Assembly (NCBI RefSeq): GCF_002216775.1
Contig: NZ_CP022315.1
Span: forward strand, 3,844,001 to 3,908,000
Reading direction: 5' to 3'
Source: Virgibacillus phasianinus
Lineage (GTDB): Bacteria > Bacillota > Bacilli > Bacillales > Amphibacillaceae
Length of the DNA: 64,000 nucleotides
The translations under genes and the position numbers were made by a program. Of the stretch, positions 17,724 to 27,499 are shown piece after piece (the first letter of the stretch is position 1; every line of letters starts with the position of its first letter). The notes beneath the pieces were generated by a model. It was not told the origin of the DNA, made no database searches, and saw only the letters and a program-made list of their open reading frames with translations.

Positions 17724-17760
17724 AAAAGTCCTAAAACACGCTTAATTGTTTAGGACTTTT
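17724..17760. terminator. Bidirectional terminator between DUF1992 gene and siderophore operon
   Basis: AAAAGTCCTAAACA-type stem pairs with TGTTTAGGACTTTT; A/T runs on both sides; it lies between convergent genes and closes the seven-gene minus-strand operon. Confidence 0.9.
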
Positions 17761-17782
17761 GGGAATATATTTAGACCCCTCA

Positions 17783-18991
17783 TTAAAAAGTTCTTGCCTT
17801 TTCGATCTTATAACCTAAATGAAATACATCATGCAATGTATTAACTGCTTCTGAAACATCCTTCTCATGAATTAACACACATGTCGTTATGTGACCATCG
17901 GCGGACTGCAGAATTTCAATTCCTTTTTCAATAAGTGTTTGTACTACTTTTAAAGCAATTCCGGTAACCCCAATTATTCCCCCTACCACTGAAACCTTTG
18001 CGCAATTTTCCTTTACCTGTGGAAGAAAGCCTAATTTTGTTAGTTGATTTACTGCAGACTGTGTATAAGTACTTGGAATTGTAAAAAATAAATCAGTACG
18101 AGAAATTTTAACAAAATCAACTGGCATACCTGCTTCCGTCATATCCTGCAAAAACGCCGAATGGAGAGGGTGCAGTTTCTCCCGACATTTAACGTTAATT
18201 TGGGTTAAAGCAGGCATATAAGCAATACTAGTAATCCTTTTTATGGTTGAATTTGTTACCAAGGTACCACTCTTTTTTGAAAAAGTAGAACGCACATGTA
18301 AGGGTATATTTGCTTGCATAGCAATTTCAACAGCTTTGGGGTGAATCACTTTTGCTCCTTGGTAAGCTAAACTACTAGTCTCCGAATAGGATGCAATTGG
18401 TAATTTCCTTGCCGATTTGACCATTCTTGGATCGGCTGTCATAATTCCGTTAACATCTGTAAAGATTTCAACCTTTTCAGCATTGAGTGCAACTCCAAGT
18501 GCCGCGGCAGTGGTGTCACTTCCGCCTCTGCCAATCGTGGTAATATCCCCTGCGGATGTTTGACCCTGAAACCCTGCAACCACAACAACATCATAATTAG
18601 TTAATTCATGTAATAAGCGAGCGGTATTTATATGTTTAATATTTGCCTGCGTAAATTCAGATGATGTCATAATCCCTGCCTGCGCACCAGTAAGTGCAAT
18701 GGATGTAAGATCATTATGTTGCAACTCATTGGATAATTTCACACTGGCAATTGTTTCCCCACATGACATCAACAGATCCATTTCACGTTTCTCATTACAT
18801 GCTCCATAATTATTTACAAGACTTAGTAACGTATCTGTAGCATAGGGATCTGGCTTGCGTCCTAATGCGGAAACAACAACTACTACTTTATATTTACGTT
18901 CAATCGCATTTTTAATATGAGTAATCACTTTAGAAATGCTCATTGGTGATTGCAACGAAGTCCCGCCAAATTTCTGAACTAAAATTGTCAT
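17783..18991 (-). CDS. Aspartokinase dedicated to the siderophore operon
   Basis: Phosphorylates L-aspartate, the first step to aspartate semialdehyde. ATG 18991 with AGAGGTG gives 402 residues. Kinase motifs: KFGGTS at the N-terminus, then ALTGAQAG, GRGGSDTTAAALG and FTDVNGIMTADPR; two C-terminal ACT-type stretches (VKISRTDLFFTIPS, VSVVGGIIGVTGIA) suggest feedback control. It is the seventh gene, 28 nt after the IucA/IucC-type gene. Aspartate semialdehyde is the substrate from which the aminotransferase at the operon's start makes diaminobutyrate, so this copy probably feeds siderophore synthesis, like the ectoine-linked aspartokinases. Confidence 0.9.
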   Translation of the reverse strand: MTILVQKFGGTSLQSPMSISKVITHIKNAIERKYKVVVVVSALGRKPDPYATDTLLSLVNNYGACNEKREMDLLMSCGETIASVKLSNELQHNDLTSIALTGAQAGIMTSSEFTQANIKHINTARLLHELTNYDVVVVAGFQGQTSAGDITTIGRGGSDTTAAALGVALNAEKVEIFTDVNGIMTADPRMVKSARKLPIASYSETSSLAYQGAKVIHPKAVEIAMQANIPLHVRSTFSKKSGTLVTNSTIKRITSIAYMPALTQINVKCREKLHPLHSAFLQDMTEAGMPVDFVKISRTDLFFTIPSTYTQSAVNQLTKLGFLPQVKENCAKVSVVGGIIGVTGIALKVVQTLIEKGIEILQSADGHITTCVLIHEKDVSEAVNTLHDVFHLGYKIEKARTF

Positions 18992-19019
18992 TTTCACACC
19001 TCTATTTTACAATCATTTT

Positions 19020-20846
19020 TCACTTAAATACTCTCTTTTTCACATGATCGTTTTGAGAGATTACTTCATGAAGGGCGTTCGCAACGTTTCCATGCTCGCT
19101 TGCGTGCGGACGGTCGTCTCCATCTTCATATCCATAATCAAACATCCGATTCCGATTCAGGGTAAGTTTGGTAAATGTTGGACGGAACAAATCAAACAGC
19201 TCGAATCGTTCCTGTAATTGCGGAAATTTAGCCTGATAGGATAGAACCTCTTCACGGACAATACTCCAAAAACGATGTTCAGAGAATTGTTCGTTTTCCT
19301 GCAAAATATTACTTAGATAACGGAAATGACAAATGAACAATCCGGTAAAAATAAACTGTGTCAAACCTTCAGGTGGTTCGCAGCGCAAAACCTCTTTCAT
19401 TTCAGATGACAACTCAGCCAATTCCGGAAGTGGCTGGTCACTGATATTTACGTCGTCAACAAAATCTTTCATGATAATCCGTTCAGGTATGGAATCTTTC
19501 AGGACCAGCACTGTATTTTGGCCGTGCGGTGAAAAGACTACACCATATTGATATAGGCAGTGGAGCAGCGGTGGCAGAATTGCGTTTGTCAATTTATGAA
19601 CCCACTGCTCCACTGTCAGTCCTGATTTTTCAATGAGCTTTGATACAAATGGGGTGCCTTCATGATCCACATATAGCAGCGCCGCCAGTGTAATGGGATT
19701 CTCGTCTCCTTGAACTTCCTTGTAAATACTTTCCCTCCATACAACGCCAAGCATTTCTAAATATTGATAGGGAACACCTTTTAATTGATGAAATGCACGG
19801 TGATCAACATTCATCGTTGCAACCTCACCTAACAGACCAAGACGACATGTTTCTTTTAAAAATGAATCGTGTTCAAGTATGTTCTTCATAAATTCCGTTA
19901 CTTCAGGCGCAATAACCGTTCTCTCACTTGGCAATCCCCTATGGACAAGCGTATTTAAAATGCTGATTGGCAGCTTGACATGATAGTGATCTTTATTGGT
20001 GACATTAACAAATGTGCGAATCGATTGCTGTGGGAGGTAATCATCCTCTCCTTCTCCCAGTGGAATAATTTCTCTCTTAGCGATTTCTGCAGCAAACATA
20101 GAGACGATCATGTTGTTCCATTGCCATTCATGAATCGGCATGAAGTAGTAATCCGATTCCGTTACGCCTAGATCCTTAAGCCTTTTTTTAAACTGCTCAC
20201 TTTTCGCTTGCCCCAGTTCCTGTGTAAGTAGTTCTCTATAAGCTAAACGTTCAATAGAATGAAATGAGCCGATGTTTTGGTGGACGGCGATCCAGGATAG
20301 GTTTACCTTCCTTTGTTGTTCGGGTGCGTACTCCAGATAATCATCATATCCGAACCCGATCCGCCCTTTATTATAGGTAATCCATGGATGTCCCGTCATT
20401 TCTCCCTCAAGCTCTGCATAATCCAGTTCAGTTAATTGCTCAGAGGATTTGGCTTTTCCCTCTAAATGGGTGTCCGCTACAAGTGTATGTAAATACTCCT
20501 TCACTAAGTGGCCTGCTGTTGAACCGGTCATTTTTCCTTCTTCTTGGATGCTTAATAAAAGAGCTAGCGATAATGGTATTTCTGTTTCTTCTACCTTTAT
20601 GACTTCAATACTCTCAACTGATACTTGAAAACTATCGAATAAACGAGGTTTCGCTTCGAATTGGTACACCGTTCCTTTTTTGTCATGCCATTCATAAAAC
20701 TGGACATTTTCTTTTTCCTTCAACAATGTCGGCATAATAATTTCTTCGTACATAAACTCTTGAAGCATTTTCGCCAAAAGTTGTCGATCTGCTTCCTTCC
20801 AAGTCTTTTCAGATAACATATGTAAAGGCGTCTCATTAATTTTCAT
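19020..20846 (-). CDS. rhbF: NIS siderophore synthetase, RhbF/IucC-like
   Basis: 608-residue IucA/IucC-family synthetase that joins a hydroxamate amine to a citrate carboxyl through an acyl adenylate. The motif EGEMTGHPWITYNKGRIGFG near residues 150-170 matches the family ATP site (HP..K), with later motifs MPIHEWQWNN and FSPHGQNTVLVLKD; a FhuF-like C-terminal segment follows. The start ATG overlaps the stop of the hydroxylase gene (TAATG), giving coupled translation. By analogy with RhbF it would add the second arm to a citryl intermediate. Confidence 0.92.
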   Translation of the reverse strand: MKINETPLHMLSEKTWKEADRQLLAKMLQEFMYEEIIMPTLLKEKENVQFYEWHDKKGTVYQFEAKPRLFDSFQVSVESIEVIKVEETEIPLSLALLLSIQEEGKMTGSTAGHLVKEYLHTLVADTHLEGKAKSSEQLTELDYAELEGEMTGHPWITYNKGRIGFGYDDYLEYAPEQQRKVNLSWIAVHQNIGSFHSIERLAYRELLTQELGQAKSEQFKKRLKDLGVTESDYYFMPIHEWQWNNMIVSMFAAEIAKREIIPLGEGEDDYLPQQSIRTFVNVTNKDHYHVKLPISILNTLVHRGLPSERTVIAPEVTEFMKNILEHDSFLKETCRLGLLGEVATMNVDHRAFHQLKGVPYQYLEMLGVVWRESIYKEVQGDENPITLAALLYVDHEGTPFVSKLIEKSGLTVEQWVHKLTNAILPPLLHCLYQYGVVFSPHGQNTVLVLKDSIPERIIMKDFVDDVNISDQPLPELAELSSEMKEVLRCEPPEGLTQFIFTGLFICHFRYLSNILQENEQFSEHRFWSIVREEVLSYQAKFPQLQERFELFDLFRPTFTKLTLNRNRMFDYGYEDGDDRPHASEHGNVANALHEVISQNDHVKKRVFK

Positions 20847-22153
20847 TATCGACCACTCCCTGTTCCAAATTGTTGAAATACACTGTTTTCATAGATTTGA
20901 TAGATTTCTTTTCCAGCTATTTGGTTAATTATTGTAGCGTTCCGGAACGCCCCAAGTCCTAAATCGGGCGCGCCGACCCCGTGTGTATGAAGCTCCCCGT
21001 TTTGTATAAATAAGTGATGATGACCTGCATTATTCAATTGATAATCCTCATGAACAACAAGCTGACCTAACTCATCCCATTCCAGTATGGACTTTATCCC
21101 GTTAAAGCACGCTGGAATAAATGGATGATAACCTGTTGCAAGAATGACAATCTCACTTTCCACTTGCTTGTTTTCCCCTTGTTCGTACTGGCACATGGAT
21201 AACTGATAGTGACCATCCCGTTCTTCGATGGACTCAAGCTCGGTCAACGCCTGTAAATGAACGTTGGTCGTATTGGCTCCAACCGTTCGTTCATACAATA
21301 ATTCATAAATGCCGGCAATTGTATCAACGCTAATTCCTTTGTACAGTAATCCCTGCTTGTCCAGGATTGATTGTTTCTTTTCTTTCGGCAAATTATAAAA
21401 ATAGCGAGTGTAATCTGGTGAAAAATGCTCCAACCCAAGCTTGGAGTATTCCATCGGATAAAATCCCCTTGATCTTGTATACCAGGATAATTTATACGCG
21501 TGACTATGTTGGTTGGACAATAGATCATGAAAAATTTCAGCCGCACTTTGCCCTGAGCCAATTACCGTAACCGAATCAGCTTTTAGCATATCGTTCCGCT
21601 TATCCTTATACTGTGAAGAATGAAATACCTGATCACCGAGTGCCGAATGAAATTTTTCTGGAATGAACGGCTTTGTTCCCACTCCAACTACCACATGTTT
21701 TGCATAATACGTTTCTCGTTCCTTATCGCTAGAAGAAAAAACAGTAACGCAAAAATGTCCCTCTTCAGTTTGCTCAATGTTCATCACTTCGCATGCAAAC
21801 TGAAGCTGTGGAAGTTGTTCTGCCATCCATTGACAATAATGATTATACTCTGACCTTGGAATATGAAATTTCTCAAGAAAGTAGAAATGATACAGCCGCT
21901 TCTGCTCATGCAAATAGTTCATAAAGCTGAACGGGCTTGTTGGATCCACCATTGTTACAGCATCCGCCATAAAAGGTACCTGCAGTGTCGCCCCTTCTAG
22001 CATCATTCCTGGATGCCAGTCAAAATGAGCTTTTTGATCAAAAAACAACGAACGACATTCTGTTTTTTCAAGCAATGCTGCTAAACCGAGATTAAAGGGA
22101 CCAATTCCTACTCCAATGACGTCTAAAATTTGTTTATTTGCCAATCCGTCCAC
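20846..22153 (-). CDS. rhbE: Flavin N-monooxygenase (RhbE/IucD type)
   Basis: 435 residues of the lysine/ornithine N-hydroxylase family. The FAD site GVGIGPFNLGLA is near residue 14, the NADPH site VIGSGQSAAE about residue 200, and the C-terminal ATGYHP motif is present. In this operon the likely substrate is 1,3-diaminopropane, not lysine, because diaminobutyrate decarboxylase is encoded upstream. N-hydroxylation makes the future hydroxamate nitrogen. The gene start lies within the end of the acetyltransferase gene. Confidence 0.92.
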   Translation of the reverse strand: MDGLANKQILDVIGVGIGPFNLGLAALLEKTECRSLFFDQKAHFDWHPGMMLEGATLQVPFMADAVTMVDPTSPFSFMNYLHEQKRLYHFYFLEKFHIPRSEYNHYCQWMAEQLPQLQFACEVMNIEQTEEGHFCVTVFSSSDKERETYYAKHVVVGVGTKPFIPEKFHSALGDQVFHSSQYKDKRNDMLKADSVTVIGSGQSAAEIFHDLLSNQHSHAYKLSWYTRSRGFYPMEYSKLGLEHFSPDYTRYFYNLPKEKKQSILDKQGLLYKGISVDTIAGIYELLYERTVGANTTNVHLQALTELESIEERDGHYQLSMCQYEQGENKQVESEIVILATGYHPFIPACFNGIKSILEWDELGQLVVHEDYQLNNAGHHHLFIQNGELHTHGVGAPDLGLGAFRNATIINQIAGKEIYQIYENSVFQQFGTGSGR

Positions 22154-22713
22154 CTTCTTTCAAACATTTTCCGTTCACATGCCATCAGTAAACCCGTCTT
22201 GTCGGGCAATTCAATTTCTTTAACAGGTTGAAAACCACATTTTTTAAACACGTGAATCATTTTTTCATTTCGTATATCAGGTTCCGCTATGATCCTACGC
22301 GTTTTGGTTACGTGAAATTTTTTATCCAAAATCGTCATTAATAATGGATAGATAAGGCCCTTTCCTAAAAACTCTCTTGGCCCGATCAATAAGTGAATCC
22401 CCTGATCGAACTCATCAAAGGCATAATAATCTCCGACAATATCGCCCTTCACCCAATAGGACTCCCAATAACTCATCGGTACGCCATCAAGTTCACCAAT
22501 CAAGAGTATTTGATGATCATCAAGCAAATTTTCATCTAAATGTGTTCGATAATTTTTCATTGGAATATTTAAATTCCAAAAGGGGACCACATGCTCTTCA
22601 TGCATCCATGAATGAAGCCGCCCTATATCTTCTGTCATACATACCGGGCGAAAGGAAATCGTCTGTTGAATTACCGAATCATACCGTTCAACTGGGACGT
22701 GGAAATTAGACAT
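22123..22713 (-). CDS. rhbD: Siderophore N-acetyltransferase (RhbD/IucB type)
   Basis: GNAT-fold acetyltransferase, 196 residues from ATG 22713 (AGGTGG upstream). The family pattern is clear: LHSWMHEEHVVPFWNLN, YWESYWVKGDIVGDYY, GPREFLGKGLIYPLL and RRIIAEPDIRNEKMIHVFKK. It would acetylate N-hydroxy-1,3-diaminopropane to the hydroxamate. Overlaps the genes on both sides, as expected for a tight operon. Confidence 0.9.
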   Translation of the reverse strand: MSNFHVPVERYDSVIQQTISFRPVCMTEDIGRLHSWMHEEHVVPFWNLNIPMKNYRTHLDENLLDDHQILLIGELDGVPMSYWESYWVKGDIVGDYYAFDEFDQGIHLLIGPREFLGKGLIYPLLMTILDKKFHVTKTRRIIAEPDIRNEKMIHVFKKCGFQPVKEIELPDKTGLLMACERKMFERRWTDWQINKF

Positions 22714-24505
22714 GGCGCCCACCTGCCGCTACAACCAATGGATTTGTAAGATGAACATACACCGATTGCGTCTCCATAGATCCTTCGAGCTCATCCATAT
22801 CGTGCACCCTCGTTAACAGGTTAGCTTTGCATGGCAGTTTCTCTTCATATAATAAAGAATCAAGTAAATTTGTATGATCGCCTAACTGTTTCTTAAAGTC
22901 TGACAGTTCCACTCTCATCATTTCTAGTAATCGATGTTCATCGATTAGCCGGTTGACCCCAAAAGCATTAATCAAACCGAACAAGTGATTGAAAAAGACA
23001 TAGTAACGGAATCGTTCCTCTGCAATCGAGTCGGCACATATCGTGTCACTTTTTTCATTTAAAGTTGGAACGAGCTGTTTTAAGGCGTTGGCCTTCGATT
23101 CCATAAAATAGTAACCCTGATTATCACGATAATAAAAAATGGAAGGATACCCTTGCTCATCCAGTTTTATAATGGAATTTTGCTGATGGGCTTCAAGAGC
23201 TATTCCATACGTAGCATACAACCAATAAAGCGGACGCAAGCCGACCTTTAAATACCTGACAAACCATTGTTCACTTGCGGCGGCGATTGAAATGTTTTCT
23301 TTGCCTGCTATTTCATAAATGATATTGGCTAAATGGGAAGACCCTCCGGCTATATGATCTTGACAAAGTGCCGCAAGCAACGTCGTTCGTGAATCGTTCC
23401 CTGCTTGAAATGAATTTTCCCGTATGACCACTTCAAATCCAGTTTCTTCTAGGCCAAGCTTCAATGTAATATAAGCTGGATCCTCGATAATGCGGAACGA
23501 TGGATGCGCTTCTGTCAGCTTTTCGCGAAGCTCTCCATGAAGCAAGCGGCTTACTTCCACGCCGCGATTAAGCTCTTTTCGTTTATTGATGCGCAGCGAA
23601 TTGGTAATTTTCACAGGAATCGAAAATTTATACATAAAGCTGGCCTCTGGATGGTACACAGTCCGCACTGAAGATGTTGGATAATATTTTCTTCCGTGTG
23701 GACCCAGATAATCAAGTTTTCCTAACTGAATCAGGTTCCCTACATCTTCCCGCCCTAACAGCTTTCGTGCTTGCAACGGATGAACAGGGATGAGGGAAAA
23801 ACTATTTCCCCGGCAATATTCATCCTTAAACGATTGTGAAACAAAAGGGTCTTTCTTTACGCCTTCTTTGATAAGTTCGGAAGCATTTTGAGACAAAATA
23901 GAATCTTCTTCGACGATATCATTTACAGCCCGGAAGTAATGAAGCTGGAATGCTCCTTTTCGTTCCGGCGCAAAAATGTGCTCTTCATCCACATCAATTC
24001 CTTGACGACTTTTCGGTGTCGGATGTACTTGATGCCCGACAAGCAGCGATTGCTCAGATTGAAGAAACGTTTTTTCCATTTGATAGCATTCTTCCAGATT
24101 ATCGCTTCGCTCTGAAAGAATACCTTTCATATTCTGATAGCTTAAGATTGTTCGAAGCATTAGTTCAGCCGTTTGAACAGGTTTATTGGATGTAAGTGAA
24201 AATTCTTTTTGCATAGATGCAAGCAGCGTAATGTAATCAAGCTCTTTCGCTCCTTCATTCTTTACTTGATAATACGTAACTGGTGTAAAGAGATGGCGGT
24301 CTGTCACTGATTTATATTGAACTGGAAAATATAAGGTAATCGACTGCTGTTCCAACGAAATAACCAATACCTGCTTGATCCTTTCGTCCCCTAATGCAAC
24401 AGGGACTTCGTGAGCAGACCTCCATTCCCCTCTCCCTGTTTCCCTCACATAACAATTAATCAAATTTTGTATGGTAAGATGATTAGTGATGAATGGAATA
24501 TTCAT
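22706..24505 (-). CDS. rhbC: NIS siderophore synthetase, RhbC/IucA-like
   Basis: 599-residue IucA/IucC-family synthetase. Motifs GHQVHPTPKSRQGI (about residue 155) and SLIPVHPLQARKLL mark the ATP-binding region; LEAHQQNSIIKLDEQG is the later conserved segment. By analogy with RhbC it makes the first amide between citrate and the hydroxamate amine. ATG 24505 follows GAGGAGAG and overlaps the decarboxylase gene by 23 nt. Confidence 0.92.
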   Translation of the reverse strand: MNIPFITNHLTIQNLINCYVRETGRGEWRSAHEVPVALGDERIKQVLVISLEQQSITLYFPVQYKSVTDRHLFTPVTYYQVKNEGAKELDYITLLASMQKEFSLTSNKPVQTAELMLRTILSYQNMKGILSERSDNLEECYQMEKTFLQSEQSLLVGHQVHPTPKSRQGIDVDEEHIFAPERKGAFQLHYFRAVNDIVEEDSILSQNASELIKEGVKKDPFVSQSFKDEYCRGNSFSLIPVHPLQARKLLGREDVGNLIQLGKLDYLGPHGRKYYPTSSVRTVYHPEASFMYKFSIPVKITNSLRINKRKELNRGVEVSRLLHGELREKLTEAHPSFRIIEDPAYITLKLGLEETGFEVVIRENSFQAGNDSRTTLLAALCQDHIAGGSSHLANIIYEIAGKENISIAAASEQWFVRYLKVGLRPLYWLYATYGIALEAHQQNSIIKLDEQGYPSIFYYRDNQGYYFMESKANALKQLVPTLNEKSDTICADSIAEERFRYYVFFNHLFGLINAFGVNRLIDEHRLLEMMRVELSDFKKQLGDHTNLLDSLLYEEKLPCKANLLTRVHDMDELEGSMETQSVYVHLTNPLVVAAGGRHV

Positions 24506-26006
24506 AGCGAATCTCTCCTCGCTCTTTTTCTATTTTTTCTGCAGCCTTTTTCATTCGCTTTATATGGACCTGCATATTGCTAATCGAATTGACGGGGTTG
24601 AGCATGGTAAATTTCAAATATACGTTTCCGTTTTGTTTCGTCTTCGCCATGATCAGTTCCCCGCTTTGATAGCAGGCACGTTGAATCCCGAGGTTAATTT
24701 CATCCACATATGCCTGATCTTCCCGGTGATCTAAGGGTAAGTAGCGAAATAAGACAACATTGATTTCCGGATCATTCAGCACCTTAAACGAAAGTTCTTC
24801 TTTTAACAGCAATGCTGTTTCTCTGGCCAAATTAACAGTATAATCAATCAGTTCTCCAAGCAAATCAGTTCCCATCAATTTAAACGTCATCAACAGCTTT
24901 AAAGCATCAAACCGTTTTGTTGTTTGAACACTTTTTTCCACAAGATTGATAATACCGTCCGCCTGGTCTTCTTCACTATTCAAGTAATCTGCATGATAAG
25001 CAATTTGTTGAAAATCCTTTCTATCTTTCACGAAGAAAGCTCCACAACTTATAGATTGGTAGTAAAGCTTATGGAAATCGATTGTAATGGAATCGGCTAA
25101 GCATAAATCACTGACAAGATAGCGATATTGGTGAGAAAATAATAGAGCCCCACCATAGGCTGCGTCAACGTGCAGCCACAATTGTTCTTCATTCGTAAGC
25201 TTTGCAATCTCACGTATGCAATCCAGGCTGCCAAAGTCTGTCGTTCCTGCCGTTGCCACAACCATAAAGGGAAGAAGTCCTTGCTCCCTTAGCCGTTCAA
25301 TTTTTTCCTTTGCATCGCTTAGACAAAGTCGTTGTTTGTCATCTACCTCCACCTTTACTACAGCATCCATGCCTAGTCCAAGCTGCGCCGCCGATTGCTG
25401 GACCGAAAAATGGGCGTGTTCCGAGCAAAGAATCCGTAATTTACTTGCTTCAACCGGCAACCCCTCTTTGTGAACATTTATCGAGAAATACGTCTGACAG
25501 GCTTTATTGCGGGCAAGCAATAAACCCATATAATTGGACTGTGTTCCACCGCTTGTAAAAACACCATCGGCGTGATCAAGATAGCCAATCTGCTTCGTCA
25601 AAAAATTAATTAAATCCGCCTCAATGTAAGTGGCAGAAGGGCTTTGGTCCCACGAATCCATCGATTGATTGAGTGCATTGATAATGACTTCAGCTGCAAG
25701 CGACGGAAGTACAGGCGGGCAATGAAGATGCGCCATAGCAGAAGGATGGGAAACCCATAAAGAATTTCTCACAATTCCATTTTGGATTTCCTCCATCACA
25801 TCCTCAATCTTCTGCCCTGCTGATGGGATCGTGAGCATCTCCTTCACTGTTTCTTCAATCTCGTGATGAGATGCCCCAGAAAATGGGTGAGTTGTACTTG
25901 TTGTCTGCTCCGTAATTAAAGCAACAGCCCTATCCATGAGTGTACGGTACATATTTTTGCTTTCATTACTAGAATGGAGAAACCATTGTGTAAAGTTTGT
26001 TTTCAT
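24483..26006 (-). CDS. rhbB: L-2,4-diaminobutyrate decarboxylase (PLP)
   Basis: Group II PLP decarboxylase, 507 residues from ATG 26006 (AAGGTG at a proper distance; the ATG two codons earlier is too close). It turns diaminobutyrate into 1,3-diaminopropane. Visible are FTSGGTQSNYMGLL, HVDAAYGGALLF with the PLP-contacting Asp, and the Schiff-base lysine in DFHKLYY. It begins 12 nt after the aminotransferase gene, the arrangement seen in rhizobactin and other 1,3-diaminopropane clusters. Confidence 0.92.
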   Translation of the reverse strand: MKTNFTQWFLHSSNESKNMYRTLMDRAVALITEQTTSTTHPFSGASHHEIEETVKEMLTIPSAGQKIEDVMEEIQNGIVRNSLWVSHPSAMAHLHCPPVLPSLAAEVIINALNQSMDSWDQSPSATYIEADLINFLTKQIGYLDHADGVFTSGGTQSNYMGLLLARNKACQTYFSINVHKEGLPVEASKLRILCSEHAHFSVQQSAAQLGLGMDAVVKVEVDDKQRLCLSDAKEKIERLREQGLLPFMVVATAGTTDFGSLDCIREIAKLTNEEQLWLHVDAAYGGALLFSHQYRYLVSDLCLADSITIDFHKLYYQSISCGAFFVKDRKDFQQIAYHADYLNSEEDQADGIINLVEKSVQTTKRFDALKLLMTFKLMGTDLLGELIDYTVNLARETALLLKEELSFKVLNDPEINVVLFRYLPLDHREDQAYVDEINLGIQRACYQSGELIMAKTKQNGNVYLKFTMLNPVNSISNMQVHIKRMKKAAEKIEKERGEIRYEYSIHH

Positions 26007-26018
26007 CTCCATCACCTT

Positions 26019-27377
26019 CTATCGCAGTCCAAATTGAGCTTCGGCACTTGTAATTGCTTCACTGAAGCGTTGCAATACCTCATCAATTTGCTCTTTAGAA
26101 ATAATTAATGGGGGCAACAGGCGGATTACGGTATCAAAACGGCCTCCAACTTCTAAAATTAATCCTCGGCTGAAGCATTCTTGTTGAATTTTTTTGGCAA
26201 GGTCAGTATAGGCCGGATAACTGCCAATTCCGTTTGGCTGCTTCATAGGATTAATAATTTCGACTCCAATCATCAGTCCTCTGCCCCTCACATCGCCAAT
26301 GGAAGACACTCTTTCTTGAATAGATTTCAACTGTTCTATTAAATAGGTACCCATCTCAAGAGCATATTCTGGCAAATGTTTCTCGTTTATAAAACGTAAA
26401 GCTGCTTGACCAGCCGCCATCGCCATTTGGTTACCTCTAAATGTTCCAATATGTGTTCCTGGTTCCCATTGATCAAGACTACGATCGTATACAACAACAG
26501 AAAGTGGAAGGCTTCCCCCTATTGCTTTTGAAAGCACAAGGACATCCGGCTCGATTCCAGCATGCTCGAATGCAAACATTTTACCTGTTCGCCCGATACC
26601 CGTTTGCACTTCATCGATGATCAATGGGATGTCTCGTTCTTTCGTAATACGGCGAAGCTCTTTTAACCACTCGATTGGAGCAGGGACGGAACCACCTTCA
26701 CCTTGTACAACTTCTACAATAATACCGGCAGGCTTGACAATACCGCCTTCAGGATTATCCAATAAATTTTCAATGTATGTACTGCTAATGCGGTGTCCCT
26801 CTTTGCCCATACCGAACGGGCAGCGGTATTCATACGGATACGGAAGAAAATGGGCATCTGGTACAAGTGCATGAACATTCTTCTTTGGCCCTATTGTCCC
26901 GCTAACACTCATAGTTCCGTGTGTCGATCCGTGATAACCTCCTTGAAAAGAAAGTATAGCCCTATCGCCAGTTGCCGTCTTCACTAATTTCAAGGCTGCT
27001 TCTACTGCATCAGCACCTGTTGGCCCACAAAAATGTATCTTGGCTTTTTCAGCAAATGATTGTGGCAAAGAAGCGAACACCTCATCAATAAATGCTTCTT
27101 TTACTGGTGTCGTTATATCTAATGTATGTAAGGGTAAATATGACTGCATGACATTTTCGATTGCTTCCCGGACGACCATGTGATTGTGACCTAAAGCCAG
27201 CGTTCCTGCTCCTGCTAAACAATCCATATATTGCTTTCCATCCATATCCGTTACATGAACGCCTTCTGCCCTTTTAATTGCAAGAGGAAACTTTCTTGGA
27301 TAGGACCTTGCGTTTGATTCTCTTTTTTCTTGCATTGATAAAATTGCTTCATTTCCTCCAACGGTTGATTCCACCAT
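26019..27377 (-). CDS. rhbA: Diaminobutyrate-2-oxoglutarate aminotransferase
   Basis: Class III PLP aminotransferase, 452 residues. It makes L-2,4-diaminobutyrate from aspartate semialdehyde using glutamate. Typical motifs: MDCLAGAGTLALGHNH, FCGPTGADAVEAALKL, LIIDEVQTGIGRTG and the PLP lysine in VLSKAIGGSLPL. It resembles RhbA/Dat more than ornithine aminotransferase, and the decarboxylase next to it supports that. ATG 27377 follows GGGAG. First gene of the operon; two Fur-box-like sites lie just upstream. Confidence 0.93.
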   Translation of the reverse strand: MVESTVGGNEAILSMQEKRESNARSYPRKFPLAIKRAEGVHVTDMDGKQYMDCLAGAGTLALGHNHMVVREAIENVMQSYLPLHTLDITTPVKEAFIDEVFASLPQSFAEKAKIHFCGPTGADAVEAALKLVKTATGDRAILSFQGGYHGSTHGTMSVSGTIGPKKNVHALVPDAHFLPYPYEYRCPFGMGKEGHRISSTYIENLLDNPEGGIVKPAGIIVEVVQGEGGSVPAPIEWLKELRRITKERDIPLIIDEVQTGIGRTGKMFAFEHAGIEPDVLVLSKAIGGSLPLSVVVYDRSLDQWEPGTHIGTFRGNQMAMAAGQAALRFINEKHLPEYALEMGTYLIEQLKSIQERVSSIGDVRGRGLMIGVEIINPMKQPNGIGSYPAYTDLAKKIQQECFSRGLILEVGGRFDTVIRLLPPLIISKEQIDEVLQRFSEAITSAEAQFGLR

Positions 27378-27391
27378 TCACCACTCCCAGC

Positions 27392-27406
27392 TAATAATTA
27401 TAATCA
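27392..27406 (-). promoter_or_regulatory. Second, imperfect Fur box
   Basis: On the minus strand TGATTATAATTATTA differs from the consensus TGATAATNATTATCA at two bases and lies in the leader just before the rhbA ribosome site. Confidence 0.5.
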
Positions 27407-27477
27407 TTACATTTGTCCTCAATATGATCTTTTAATTGAGAATGAATTTCATTACTAATTACATTTATCACAATAAT

Positions 27478-27499
27478 TGATAATGATTATCAATGTCAA
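27478..27499 (-). promoter_or_regulatory. Perfect Fur box with -35 element of the siderophore operon
   Basis: TGATAATGATTATCA at 27478-27492 matches the 7-1-7 Fur consensus exactly. A TTGACA -35 box (minus strand, 27494-27499) is directly upstream, so bound Fur would cover the promoter spacer. The -10 is less clear. Fur repression under iron sufficiency is well established for such operons. Confidence 0.88.
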
